A stretch of DNA of 20,183 nt from a virus (IMGVR_UViG_3300022931_000038:1-20183); one strand, 5' to 3'; positions 1-4,654 are shown, counted from the first letter of the stretch. The notes: generated from the sequence alone by a model not told the origin. Numbers and translations are program-made.

Positions 1-18
1 GCGGATTATTGGTGATAG

Positions 19-282
19 TTAAATAACTCTTACCTTTCCGTAACCTGTTCGCATGAGTTCGTCACGATAATGTACGTCGTTGAAGTTACGACCCATAAAA
101 TCATAGACGGCTTTTATTACGGTGCCTTTTGAATGCATCGCAGTATCCGAAGTTTCCATAGTGACAACTGTGACTATGAGTGAAGCGTCTGTAGTAAGGC
201 TCACGATTTGTGGCTCACTACCGCCGCCCGCCGCAAAGACATCATCTAAAACGTACTTCAGTGCTTTATGCTGGTTGTTCAT
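19..282 (-). CDS. Hypothetical 87-aa protein, last gene of the leftward arm in view
   Basis: I do not recognise the family. The protein is small and soluble-looking, with a Gly-rich turn near residue 20 (AAGGGSEP), a Thr/Val-rich beta-type middle and a basic C-terminus ending KVRVI. No signal peptide or membrane segment is seen. The start is well supported: a strong Shine-Dalgarno AGGAGGA lies just upstream of the ATG on the minus strand, immediately after the stop of the NADAR gene (8-nt gap), so the two are almost certainly co-transcribed and this is the downstream member. The tandem arrangement suggests a small early phage accessory protein, but no role can be read from the sequence. Confidence 0.75.
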   Translation of the reverse strand: MNNQHKALKYVLDDVFAAGGGSEPQIVSLTTDASLIVTVVTMETSDTAMHSKGTVIKAVYDFMGRNFNDVHYRDELMRTGYGKVRVI

Positions 283-290
283 AAATCCTC

Positions 291-707
291 CTACGGATTG
301 GTGATAGATAGGGCATCTGCAGTTAGTTTTGCTATACGCAGCAGTCGCGGGAATTCTTCCTTCCAGATACCTCGGTCCTGGGTATGGCTAAACTCTACGT
401 CGTGCGGGAGATCTTGAAGCGTTTCTCGGAACCAAGCATTCTGTGATAGTGAACGGAGTATCAGCCGTCCCATTAGCTTAATGTTCCAGTTGTCCACGGT
501 TCGCGCTCTACGGCCTACGAACTTACTTCCGTCTCTCCAAGGCTTAGAGTAAGTAACTTGGTCGAAGGAACCGCTCTTCCAAGATTGGTAAGCATGTTCT
601 ACGGACCGGTACAGGCGTCCATTTTCATCTTCGAACTCTCGGTGCGCGAGGTTGCTAAGCCAAGCGTTTTCATTAGTCCCATGCCATACATTTAACACGG
701 TGTTCAT
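291..707 (-). CDS. NADAR / YbiA-family (DUF1768) protein
   Basis: A single-domain 138-aa protein matching the NADAR family. Visible family motifs in order: LSNL at 17-20, SVEHAYQ at 35-41, FVGRRAR at 63-69, W74 with K77, LSQN at 87-90, and E105 followed by D111-RGIW to W115, the equivalent of the E...D..WG end motif. Length is slightly below typical YbiA (about 160 aa). Family members cleave N-glycosidic bonds of ADP-ribose or riboflavin-pathway intermediates, and some NADAR domains remove ADP-ribose from guanine as antitoxins to DarT1-type toxins. A standalone phage copy could therefore counter host ADP-ribosylation defence or change NAD metabolism; that is inference. The start has AAAGGA 8 nt upstream. 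A 23-bp dyad (728-750) and the composite element at 757-812 lie upstream and probably control it. Confidence 0.85.
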   Translation of the reverse strand: MNTVLNVWHGTNENAWLSNLAHREFEDENGRLYRSVEHAYQSWKSGSFDQVTYSKPWRDGSKFVGRRARTVDNWNIKLMGRLILRSLSQNAWFRETLQDLPHDVEFSHTQDRGIWKEEFPRLLRIAKLTADALSITNP

Positions 708-727
708 AATGCAAATCCTTTAATGAT

Positions 728-750
728 AGTGAAGGAATCATTCCCTCACT
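728..750. promoter_or_regulatory. 23-bp near-perfect dyad, operator candidate upstream of the NADAR gene
   Basis: The sequence reads AGTGA-A-GGAAT-C-ATTCC-C-TCACT. Both outer and inner half-sites are exact reverse complements, with one mismatched pair (733/745) and a single central base. A one-base centre makes a protein-binding dyad more likely than an RNA hairpin. It begins 21 bp upstream of the ATG at 707. A weaker dyad with the same outer half-site (AGTGA to TCAC, 2268-2281) lies 20 bp upstream of the start at 2248, so both leftward units may share a regulator. Confidence 0.45.
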
Positions 751-756
751 TATTAA

Positions 757-812
757 GTAACCCGACGCGCAACGAGGTACGAGTTGGGCTGTTTATGGGT
801 CGATATCCGTGG
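757..812 (-). promoter_or_regulatory. Composite upstream element, copy 1
   Basis: It contains a 20-bp box at 761-780 (CCCGACGCGCAACGAGGTAC) and a 12-bp box at 801-812 (CGATATCCGTGG). The same two boxes recur in the same order at 2298-2317 (18/20 identical) and 2365-2376 (12/12 identical) upstream of the other leftward unit. The distance from the 20-bp box to the start codon is similar (about 73 and 69 bp). Conservation in non-coding DNA at matched positions points to a promoter or regulator site for the leftward genes. No classical -35/-10 pair could be assigned. Confidence 0.5.
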
Positions 813-842
813 TTAGCGGTTACTAACATGGTACACATTGGC

Positions 843-880
843 CAAAGTTGGTACACATTAGGGGGTGTGTACCAACTTTG
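843..880. repeat. 15-bp perfect inverted repeat with 8-bp spacer
   Basis: CAAAGTTGGTACACA at 843-857 is the exact reverse complement of 866-880. The arms carry one array word each, extended by a conserved AAAGTT/AACTTT flank that also follows the copy at 930-943. The structure may be a paired binding site or a hairpin at an origin. Confidence 0.85.
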
Positions 881-882
881 AA

Positions 883-921
883 AATCGCTACAGACCAGTA
901 AGAACGTGGGCTGTAGCGATT
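883..921. repeat. 11-bp perfect inverted repeat with 17-bp spacer
   Basis: AATCGCTACAG at 883-893 pairs with CTGTAGCGATT at 911-921. Its sequence is unrelated to the GGTACACA word. It sits between the first dyad and the tandem pair at 921-937, so it is a second, distinct dyad within the array. Confidence 0.8.
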
Positions 922-1093
922 GTGTACCATGTGTACCAACTTTATATCAGTCAAATTCAATTTTGGACGATATTAGAATTAGTTAACATCCTATTTGGAG
1001 ATGCTAAAAAAGGTGGTACACATGGTACACATGGTACACAACGCTCTAAGTCTATGATAGTTAACGTAAAAGTGTGTACCAAGTTCAGTTTTG

Positions 1094-1125
1094 AAACTGG
1101 TACACAGACCAATGTGTACCAGTTT
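1094..1125. repeat. 13-bp perfect inverted repeat with 6-bp spacer
   Basis: AAACTGGTACACA at 1094-1106 pairs with TGTGTACCAGTTT at 1113-1125. The flank is AAACT rather than the AAAGTT of the dyad at 843-880. A third arm (1073-1085, TGTGTACCAAGTT) lies just upstream. Confidence 0.85.
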
Positions 1126-1170
1126 GCCCAGTGAGCACGGGTGTTGACCGTGGAGCGCGAATCGTGGTCA

Positions 1171-1326
1171 TTAGAGCCGCAATGTTTGATGTTCGTGGGC
1201 CTTGAACCGTGCTTCGCGCTCATCGAACCCCATGCGGAGGTAACGATGATAGAGAACCATGAACTCGGCGCGATGTTTCTCGGAGCCGATACGTGGTCGT
1301 CTGGTACGTGGTGTTGAATACCTCAT
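1171..1326 (-). CDS. Small basic 51-aa protein, translationally coupled
   Basis: The ATG at 1326-1324 overlaps the stop of the upstream gene as ATGA, with GGGAGG on the minus strand (1334-1339) 7 nt before it. The reading frame runs 51 codons to TAA at 1171-1173. The protein is very rich in Arg and His: the first 20 residues carry RTRRPR, followed by EKHRAEFMVLYHRYLRMGF and DEREARFKAHEHQ. No family is recognised. The strong ribosome site and exact stop-start coupling argue that it is real; its basic charge would suit nucleic-acid binding, which is inference. It is the last gene of the unit reading toward the iteron array, with its stop about 45 bp from the last repeat arm. Confidence 0.65.
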   Translation of the reverse strand: MRYSTPRTRRPRIGSEKHRAEFMVLYHRYLRMGFDEREARFKAHEHQTLRL

Positions 1327-1607
1327 GCGTCATCCTCCCAGTCTTTGTCGGAATCGTCTTCTACAGCTAGAAGCCGCAGCTTCCGATAAGGCAGCAACGA
1401 GTTCTCCTCCCAGCCTTTGTAGGGGGCGTCGAGCATATCTCCGACGTATCTACGCTCGGCCACGACAGCGTCCAAGGCAGCTTTGATCCACTCGACGTTC
1501 ATAGCACCTTGCTTGACGTACAGAGCTTCCAGCGCGTCGGCTTTGCGCGCCTTCGCGAGGTACAGAGCTTCCAGCGCGTCCCAATCGCCAGCAAGCGCAT
1601 CACACAT
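1323..1607 (-). CDS. Hypothetical 94-aa protein, shortened paralogue of the upstream gene
   Basis: The proposed start is the ATG at 1607 (MCDALAGDWDALEALY); the frame is open further upstream, but that region overlaps the preceding gene. From the start on, the protein aligns with the C-terminal half of the gene at 1631-2248: CDAL, WALEAL/WDALEAL, KxRKA, a KQG turn, a VEW/EEW motif, VVAER/VVEAER, and an acidic tail ending in DDSDKDWEDDA versus DDADSAW. It contains an internal near-repeat of DALEALY encoded by a 21-bp DNA repeat. Function is unknown; both proteins look alpha-helical and acidic at the C-terminus. The ribosome site is weak, but the start falls on the same CACTATCATG context used by the upstream paralogue. 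Confidence 0.65.
   Translation of the reverse strand: MCDALAGDWDALEALYLAKARKADALEALYVKQGAMNVEWIKAALDAVVAERRYVGDMLDAPYKGWEENSLLPYRKLRLLAVEDDSDKDWEDDA
1518..1580 (-). repeat. 21-bp direct repeat, 42-bp period, inside the paralogue gene
   Basis: GTACAGAGCTTCCAGCGCGTC occurs at 1518-1538 and again at 1560-1580. A 16-bp relative (1837-1852) lies in the upstream paralogue. The repeat encodes DALEALY on the minus strand and records internal duplication of a helix-forming segment. Confidence 0.8.
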
Positions 1608-1630
1608 GATAGTGAACTGGCCAAAGCAGC

Positions 1631-2248
1631 TCACGAGTTCGCCTCCCATGCACTGTCGGCATCGTCGTCTTGACAAGGCATCAACGAGATGGCGTAGTCG
1701 CGCTCGGCCTCGACAACGTCCAAGACACGTTGTATGCGGTCGCGCTCTTCGAACCATTCTTCGTTAACAACGCCTTGCTTGTCGAAGGCAGCGAGGGCGG
1801 CTTTATACTTAGAAGCTTTGCGTTCCTTTGTGGTGTGCAGAGCTTCCAGCGCCCAGTGATCGCCTTTGTTGTCAAGCGCATCACACTTGGCTTTGAACTG
1901 GTCAAGGATGCGGAAGCGCGGTGCGACTGGGTCTGCCCCCATCAGCGGCTTGCGCATAGCGAGGTGATAGTGATCAAGTGGAGATGATAGAGACGCGGCG
2001 CGCAGATCTGCGTCGGTCATGCCTTTCTCGTCGTCGGGTATGCCAGGTGTTATCGCGCGCTTCTCGACCTTGGTCCAGTTCTTCAGGTGGATCTTGCCAG
2101 CTGCCTTGATGTCAGCGATGAGGCTCGGCACCTTGGCGGGATCACAGTTCCCGTTGAGGCGGTACACGTTCTTGTTCGTGATGCGTGCATAGATGGTGGA
2201 TGGATCGGTCTTGCCAGCTGCTACTTCCTTTGGGATTGCAATGCTCAT
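1631..2248 (-). CDS. Hypothetical 205-aa protein, parent copy of the tandem pair
   Basis: I do not recognise the family. The start at MSIAIP (ATG 2248-2246) is preferred over the longer frame from 2290 because AGGAG lies 7 nt upstream. The N-terminal half (to about residue 100) has a compact basic region with a DPAKVPSLIADIKAAGKIH segment. The C-terminal half is a predicted helical stretch rich in Ala, Glu and Lys, duplicated in the next gene, followed by an acidic tail (CQDDDADSAWEANS). A 23-nt gap separates it from the downstream paralogue, which fits co-transcription. Upstream it has copy 2 of the composite element. It is likely an early or accessory phage gene; no catalytic motif is visible. 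Confidence 0.75.
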   Translation of the reverse strand: MSIAIPKEVAAGKTDPSTIYARITNKNVYRLNGNCDPAKVPSLIADIKAAGKIHLKNWTKVEKRAITPGIPDDEKGMTDADLRAASLSSPLDHYHLAMRKPLMGADPVAPRFRILDQFKAKCDALDNKGDHWALEALHTTKERKASKYKAALAAFDKQGVVNEEWFEERDRIQRVLDVVEAERDYAISLMPCQDDDADSAWEANS

Positions 2249-2293
2249 GATAGTGCTCCTGTATGCGAGTGAATCAGTCACCCGCTTCAAGAA

Positions 2294-2376
2294 TCACCCC
2301 GACGCGCGACGCGGTACGCGGAGTGCGTGCCTTTGACTTTGGTTTTCGGGACAAGGTTCCATGGCGATATCCGTGG
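2294..2376 (-). promoter_or_regulatory. Composite upstream element, copy 2
   Basis: The box at 2298-2317 (CCCGACGCGCGACGCGGTAC) and the exact 12-mer CGATATCCGTGG at 2365-2376 match copy 1 at 761-812, with 47 rather than 20 bp between the boxes. The element lies upstream of the leftward gene starting at 2248, in the divergent region between the two transcription arms. Confidence 0.5.
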
Positions 2377-2387
2377 ACAAGGTTCCA
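2349..2387. repeat. 13-bp direct repeat in the divergent control region
   Basis: GGACAAGGTTCCA occurs at 2349-2361 and 2375-2387, a 26-bp period, flanking the 12-mer of the composite element. A spacing of about 2.5 helical turns suits a bound dimer or a regulator site. The rest of 2388-2480 shows no structure I can name. Confidence 0.6.
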
Positions 2388-2485
2388 GATCCGCGATCCG
2401 GGGTTTGGGTCCGCTGTTAGGGCAGGGGGGGAGATAGTCGATGAGGGATATAGACCAGGAACTGAAATCTTTTTTATTTAAAAAT

Positions 2486-2515
2486 TTTTATAAAAAATAA
2501 TACAGTGCTAATATT
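2486..2515 (+). promoter_or_regulatory. Promoter P1, upstream of the HNH gene
   Basis: The -10 box is TAATAT at 2509-2514, with a poor -35 (TTTTAT, 2486-2491) at 17 bp. The shared ATAATAC box is at 2497-2503. A long A/T tract (2468-2500) could act as an UP element and compensate for the weak -35. The -10 ends 6 nt before the ATG at 2521. Confidence 0.6.
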
Positions 2516-2520
2516 CGCGG

Positions 2521-2979
2521 ATGAAAGGAACCAAAGAATGCACCTCGTGCCACAAAGTCCTGCCGCTAGCCGCTTTTGTCAAACCGAGCAACATATGTGC
2601 TGTTTGTAAGCAGCAGAATAAAGAAGCGCGGATCTCGAACACGTACCATAGTTACCTCAACAACCTATTCAACCAGAGCAGATCCACTAACAAAAAGACC
2701 CGGCAGTTGGAATGGCAGATCACGCTCGATGACCTCCTAGAAATGTGGGAGAAGCAGGGTGGGCGGTGCGCGATTAGCGGAGTATTCCTAACGCACCATA
2801 AAGACGGGTCTGGGACAAAGGAGTGGAACGTAAGCATTGACCGTATCGTTAATACGCGCGGGTACATCCCCCAAAATACCCAGCTTGTTTGTCATCGAGT
2901 GAACCTCATGAAGCACACATTATCTGAAGATATGTTCTATTGGTGGGTCAAGACAATCAACGATTTCACTTGCGATTAG
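2521..2979 (+). CDS. HNH endonuclease with N-terminal zinc finger
   Basis: A 152-aa protein. A four-cysteine knuckle comes first (C7, C10, C26, C29), then a linker and the HNH-type core: GRCAISG at 81-87, SIDRI at 105-109 with D107, GYIPQN at 114-119, LVCHRVNLMKH at 122-132 with C124, H125 and N128, and a final helix SEDMFYWW. This layout is typical of small phage HNH enzymes next to terminase genes, where some are needed for terminase cleavage of packaged DNA and others act as homing nucleases. Position immediately before the terminase genes favours the packaging role. There is no Shine-Dalgarno site; the ATG sits 6 nt after a -10 box, so a leaderless message is predicted. Confidence 0.85.
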   Translation: MKGTKECTSCHKVLPLAAFVKPSNICAVCKQQNKEARISNTYHSYLNNLFNQSRSTNKKTRQLEWQITLDDLLEMWEKQGGRCAISGVFLTHHKDGSGTKEWNVSIDRIVNTRGYIPQNTQLVCHRVNLMKHTLSEDMFYWWVKTINDFTCD

Positions 2980-2999
2980 ATAATACCCACGCTAATATT
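2970..2999 (+). promoter_or_regulatory. Promoter P2, upstream of the gene at 3005
   Basis: TTGCGA (2970-2975), 17 bp, then TAATAT (2993-2998), with the ATAATAC box at 2980-2986. The -35 overlaps the last codons of the HNH gene. It aligns with P3 at 10653-10682 over the whole element. Confidence 0.7.
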
Positions 3000-3004
3000 A
3001 ATCC

Positions 3005-3277
3005 TTGGCAGAAGATATCCAACTTTTAGCCGTGGGCGGCTTAGACGGGGCACTCATTGGGTCAGCTATGGCTAATGGTGAGGAAGTGCTTGTTTATGAC
3101 TATGACAAATGCGTTGAAATTATCATTGGCGCGGGTTGCGACGTTGGTTACGCAGAAAACTATGTTTTTGAGTTATCTAAGGCGACTACTAAAGGCATCC
3201 CCATTTTTGTGCATTTTAATAACAGTCTAGAATATTATGGAGAACCTCCCAGCGTCGGAGCAAACATCGTTCACTGA
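3005..3277 (+). CDS. Conserved phage hypothetical protein, 90 aa (YDYDKCVEI motif)
   Basis: A small soluble protein with the recurring phage pattern LDGALIG...VYDYDKCVEIIIGAGCD...AENYVFEL...GIPIFV. I recall similar proteins near many phage packaging genes, but their function is not known to me. The start is probably TTG at 3005: an in-frame stop lies only 3 nt upstream, and the next ATG (3069) would remove the conserved N-terminal LDGALIG segment. No Shine-Dalgarno site is present, and the TTG lies exactly 6 nt after the P2 -10 box. The 3' end overlaps the terminase small subunit gene by 41 nt, so translation of the two is probably coupled. Confidence 0.65.
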   Translation: MAEDIQLLAVGGLDGALIGSAMANGEEVLVYDYDKCVEIIIGAGCDVGYAENYVFELSKATTKGIPIFVHFNNSLEYYGEPPSVGANIVH

Positions 3278-3755
3278 TCCTGTCAGCGAACACACAGAAT
3301 TTCAGTCGCATATGCCCTACATGGGCTTATCACGCGGCGAACTTACGATGCAGCAAGAAAAACTCGTCTCGCTCATTGCTTCGGGAATGACAGTCGCGGC
3401 TGCGGGCCGTGGAGCGGGGTACGCGAGTCCCTCAACCGCTTATCAAGCGGCAAAAGTCGAGGCGGTTCAGAAAGCGATTGAATATTTCCGTCAGGAGATG
3501 CGTGAAGAGGTGAAGTACACCAATAAGCACGCACACATGATGTATATGGAAGCGTACAACTCCAGCGCTAACGCGACCGAAATGAAGAACACCACCGATT
3601 CTCTGGTCAAGCTGCACGGTTTGGCGACAGCGGAAAGCGTTCCGCAGGTAAACATCAACATTAACGGCACCAAGCAGCTTGAACGGATGACCGACGAAGA
3701 CCTGTTGAAGATCGCGGGTAAAGACATCGACTACTTAGAACCTAAAGGAGATTAG
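3237..3755 (+). CDS. terS: Terminase small subunit
   Basis: The DNA-recognition subunit of the packaging motor, which binds the phage DNA and loads the large subunit. Residues about 38-72 form a helix-turn-helix of the terminase type (MQQEKLVSLIASGMTVAAAG then GYASPSTAYQAA). Residues 94-129 hold the oligomerisation helices, with the family pattern of YTNKHAHMMYMEAY, a region where EM precedes a helix, and VKLHGLA. The last 40 residues (INGTKQLERM to the end) are an acidic tail likely to contact TerL. The length of 172 aa is normal. Its position after HNH and ahead of TerL supports the call, although six genes separate it from TerL, which is unusual. The start is uncertain because no clear ribosome site precedes it; coupling with the overlapping upstream gene is likely. 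Confidence 0.85.
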   Translation: MENLPASEQTSFTDPVSEHTEFQSHMPYMGLSRGELTMQQEKLVSLIASGMTVAAAGRGAGYASPSTAYQAAKVEAVQKAIEYFRQEMREEVKYTNKHAHMMYMEAYNSSANATEMKNTTDSLVKLHGLATAESVPQVNININGTKQLERMTDEDLLKIAGKDIDYLEPKGD

Positions 3756-3757
3756 TT

Positions 3758-3868
3758 ATGGCTTTAATTAAAGCAAACAAACAGCCACGTAAGCCAAAAC
3801 CAAAACCAAAACCAAAACCAAAGCCTAGAGTGGGGGCACGGAAACCAAGACGGTCAAGGGCATACTAA
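3758..3868 (+). CDS. 36-aa Lys-Pro repeat peptide
   Basis: A very short gene with an excellent ribosome site: AAGGAG at 3745-3750, 7 nt before the ATG. The product starts MALIKANKQPR, continues with a run of alternating Lys-Pro (KPKPKPKPKPKP) and ends with RVGARKPRRSRAY. The net charge is strongly positive with no acidic residue. The stop overlaps the next start as TAATG, so it belongs to the same operon. Such KP-rich tails resemble DNA- or RNA-binding extensions of larger proteins, but here it is a free peptide. The repeat DNA is a six-base unit (AAACCA-type), so its length may vary between relatives. Function unknown; the signals make expression likely. Confidence 0.65.
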   Translation: MALIKANKQPRKPKPKPKPKPKPRVGARKPRRSRAY

Positions 3869-4062
3869 TGAAAACACTAAGCGCGACGTTAGCGGTCTTT
3901 TTGGTGCTGGTGGGCTGTGGTTCAATGCCCGCGAACCCCAAAACCATTGCAGCGGGTGCTCCGGGTCAAATCGACTACTGTGTCACTGCGCTAGGCACGA
4001 ACCTTTTTTGTATTAATGCCACGAGGAAGATGGCAACTGTAGAAGCGCCTGATGCCGAGTAG
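3868..4062 (+). CDS. Small lipoprotein, 64 aa
   Basis: The N-terminus is a classical bacterial lipoprotein signal: a positive start (MK), a hydrophobic core ATLAVFLVLV, and a lipobox LVGC with Cys17 as the predicted lipid-modified residue. The mature part is about 48 aa with two further Cys (YCVTALGTNLFC), possibly a disulphide in the periplasm. The start overlaps the previous stop (TAATG) and the end overlaps the lipase start by 11 nt. It is probably anchored in the host outer or inner membrane. An outer-membrane spanin or a superinfection factor are both possible; the sequence does not decide. Confidence 0.7.
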   Translation: MKTLSATLAVFLVLVGCGSMPANPKTIAAGAPGQIDYCVTALGTNLFCINATRKMATVEAPDAE

Positions 4063-4654
4063 CCATCTCGACTGTGCGTTGCTATCAGCGCGTGTCTATA
4101 AAGAGTGGCATGCCGAGTCGGCGGGCATAGAAGTTCTTTTTAGCGAGGACAAGAAGACGGTTGCTTTTGCGGGCACCAACATCAGACAGCCGAGGGACGT
4201 GTTTCGCGATATGCGAATTTTCCCGCTATGGAGTCCCAGTTTGGGACTCTGCCCCGCTGGTTTCTTAAAGGCGAGCCGTAGATTGGGCTACGTGGTACTC
4301 GATCACCTAGCAGATAACGACCTAGCGTCGGTAACGTTGACAGGCCATTCGTTAGGTGGGGCTTGCGCCTTGATAACGGCTGCACTAATCCAACGGGAAA
4401 CGGGTGATGGCGAGAAAATTGACCAGATCGTGACGTTTGGTGCGCCGAGAGTGGGTAGATTGAAGGTATTGACCCGCCCAATCAGCCAGTATCGCTTCCA
4501 GAACGACTTTGCGACAAGCCTCCCGCCTTTTATGGGGAGTCCAAGCGAGTTGTTGCCACTTGGGAAGCGTAATACCAAGGGTAATTGGGTCAATGATCAC
4601 TCAATGATCAACTACGTCAAAGCACTGAGGGGCGATAATGCTCTACACGTATAA
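4052..4654 (+). CDS. Class 3 lipase family enzyme
   Basis: An alpha/beta hydrolase of the Lipase_3 family, 200 aa. The nucleophile elbow TGHSLGGA (97-104) places Ser100; the region IVTFGAPRVG (126-135) is the strand-turn after it; NDFATSLPP (151-159) carries the catalytic Asp152, the match of the fungal D.VP.LP motif; NDHSMINYV (181-189) carries His183. An early strand with TVAFAGT (36-42) holds the usual oxyanion-region residues. No signal peptide is present, so the enzyme acts in the cytoplasm until lysis, or is exported by another route, or rides in the virion. Likely substrates are acyl lipids or lysolipids. Neighbours are small lipoproteins and other hydrolases, suggesting a degradation or lysis cassette. 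The ribosome site is weak; coupling to the preceding gene is likely. Confidence 0.85.
   Translation: MPSSHLDCALLSARVYKEWHAESAGIEVLFSEDKKTVAFAGTNIRQPRDVFRDMRIFPLWSPSLGLCPAGFLKASRRLGYVVLDHLADNDLASVTLTGHSLGGACALITAALIQRETGDGEKIDQIVTFGAPRVGRLKVLTRPISQYRFQNDFATSLPPFMGSPSELLPLGKRNTKGNWVNDHSMINYVKALRGDNALHV

Larger units (their letters stand above)
830..1125. repeat. Iteron-like array of 11 GGTACACA/TGTGTACC words; candidate replication origin or operator cluster
   Basis: The 8-bp word occurs at 830, 850, 1015, 1024, 1033 and 1099 as GGTACACA and at 866, 921, 930, 1073 and 1113 as TGTGTACC. At 1015-1041 three copies are tandem with a 9-bp period; at 921-937 two copies are 9 bp apart. Between the two clusters, 941-1010 is only about 26% GC. 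Phased short repeats around an AT-rich core are the usual form of an iteron origin; clustered operators of one DNA-binding protein are the alternative. No recognised DnaA box was found. The ORFs across this region are made of the repeats and are not credible genes. This is also the content of the long gene-free stretch 708-1170; its edges (781-829 and 1126-1170) hold nothing else I can name. Confidence 0.7.

Noticed and set aside
1015-1041. CRISPR-like tandem repeat
   Set aside because: Units are 9 bp and directly adjacent without unique spacers, so this is an iteron-type repeat.
865-1134. 89-codon plus-strand frame across the iteron array
   Set aside because: It is composed largely of the repeat words, starts on one of them with GTG, and has no ribosome site or recognisable product.
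957-1223. 88-codon minus-strand frame reading CVPCVPCVP
   Set aside because: The peptide comes from the tandem repeat words; the frame overlaps the better supported 51-aa gene at 1171-1326.
1483-1987. Plus-strand frames opposite the tandem paralogues
   Set aside because: They lack ribosome sites and run antisense to two minus-strand genes whose mutual protein similarity shows that the minus frame is the coding one.
2249-2290. N-terminal extension of the 205-aa protein to 2290
   Set aside because: The internal ATG at 2248 has AGGAG at ideal spacing, and the extension overlaps the probable regulatory dyad.
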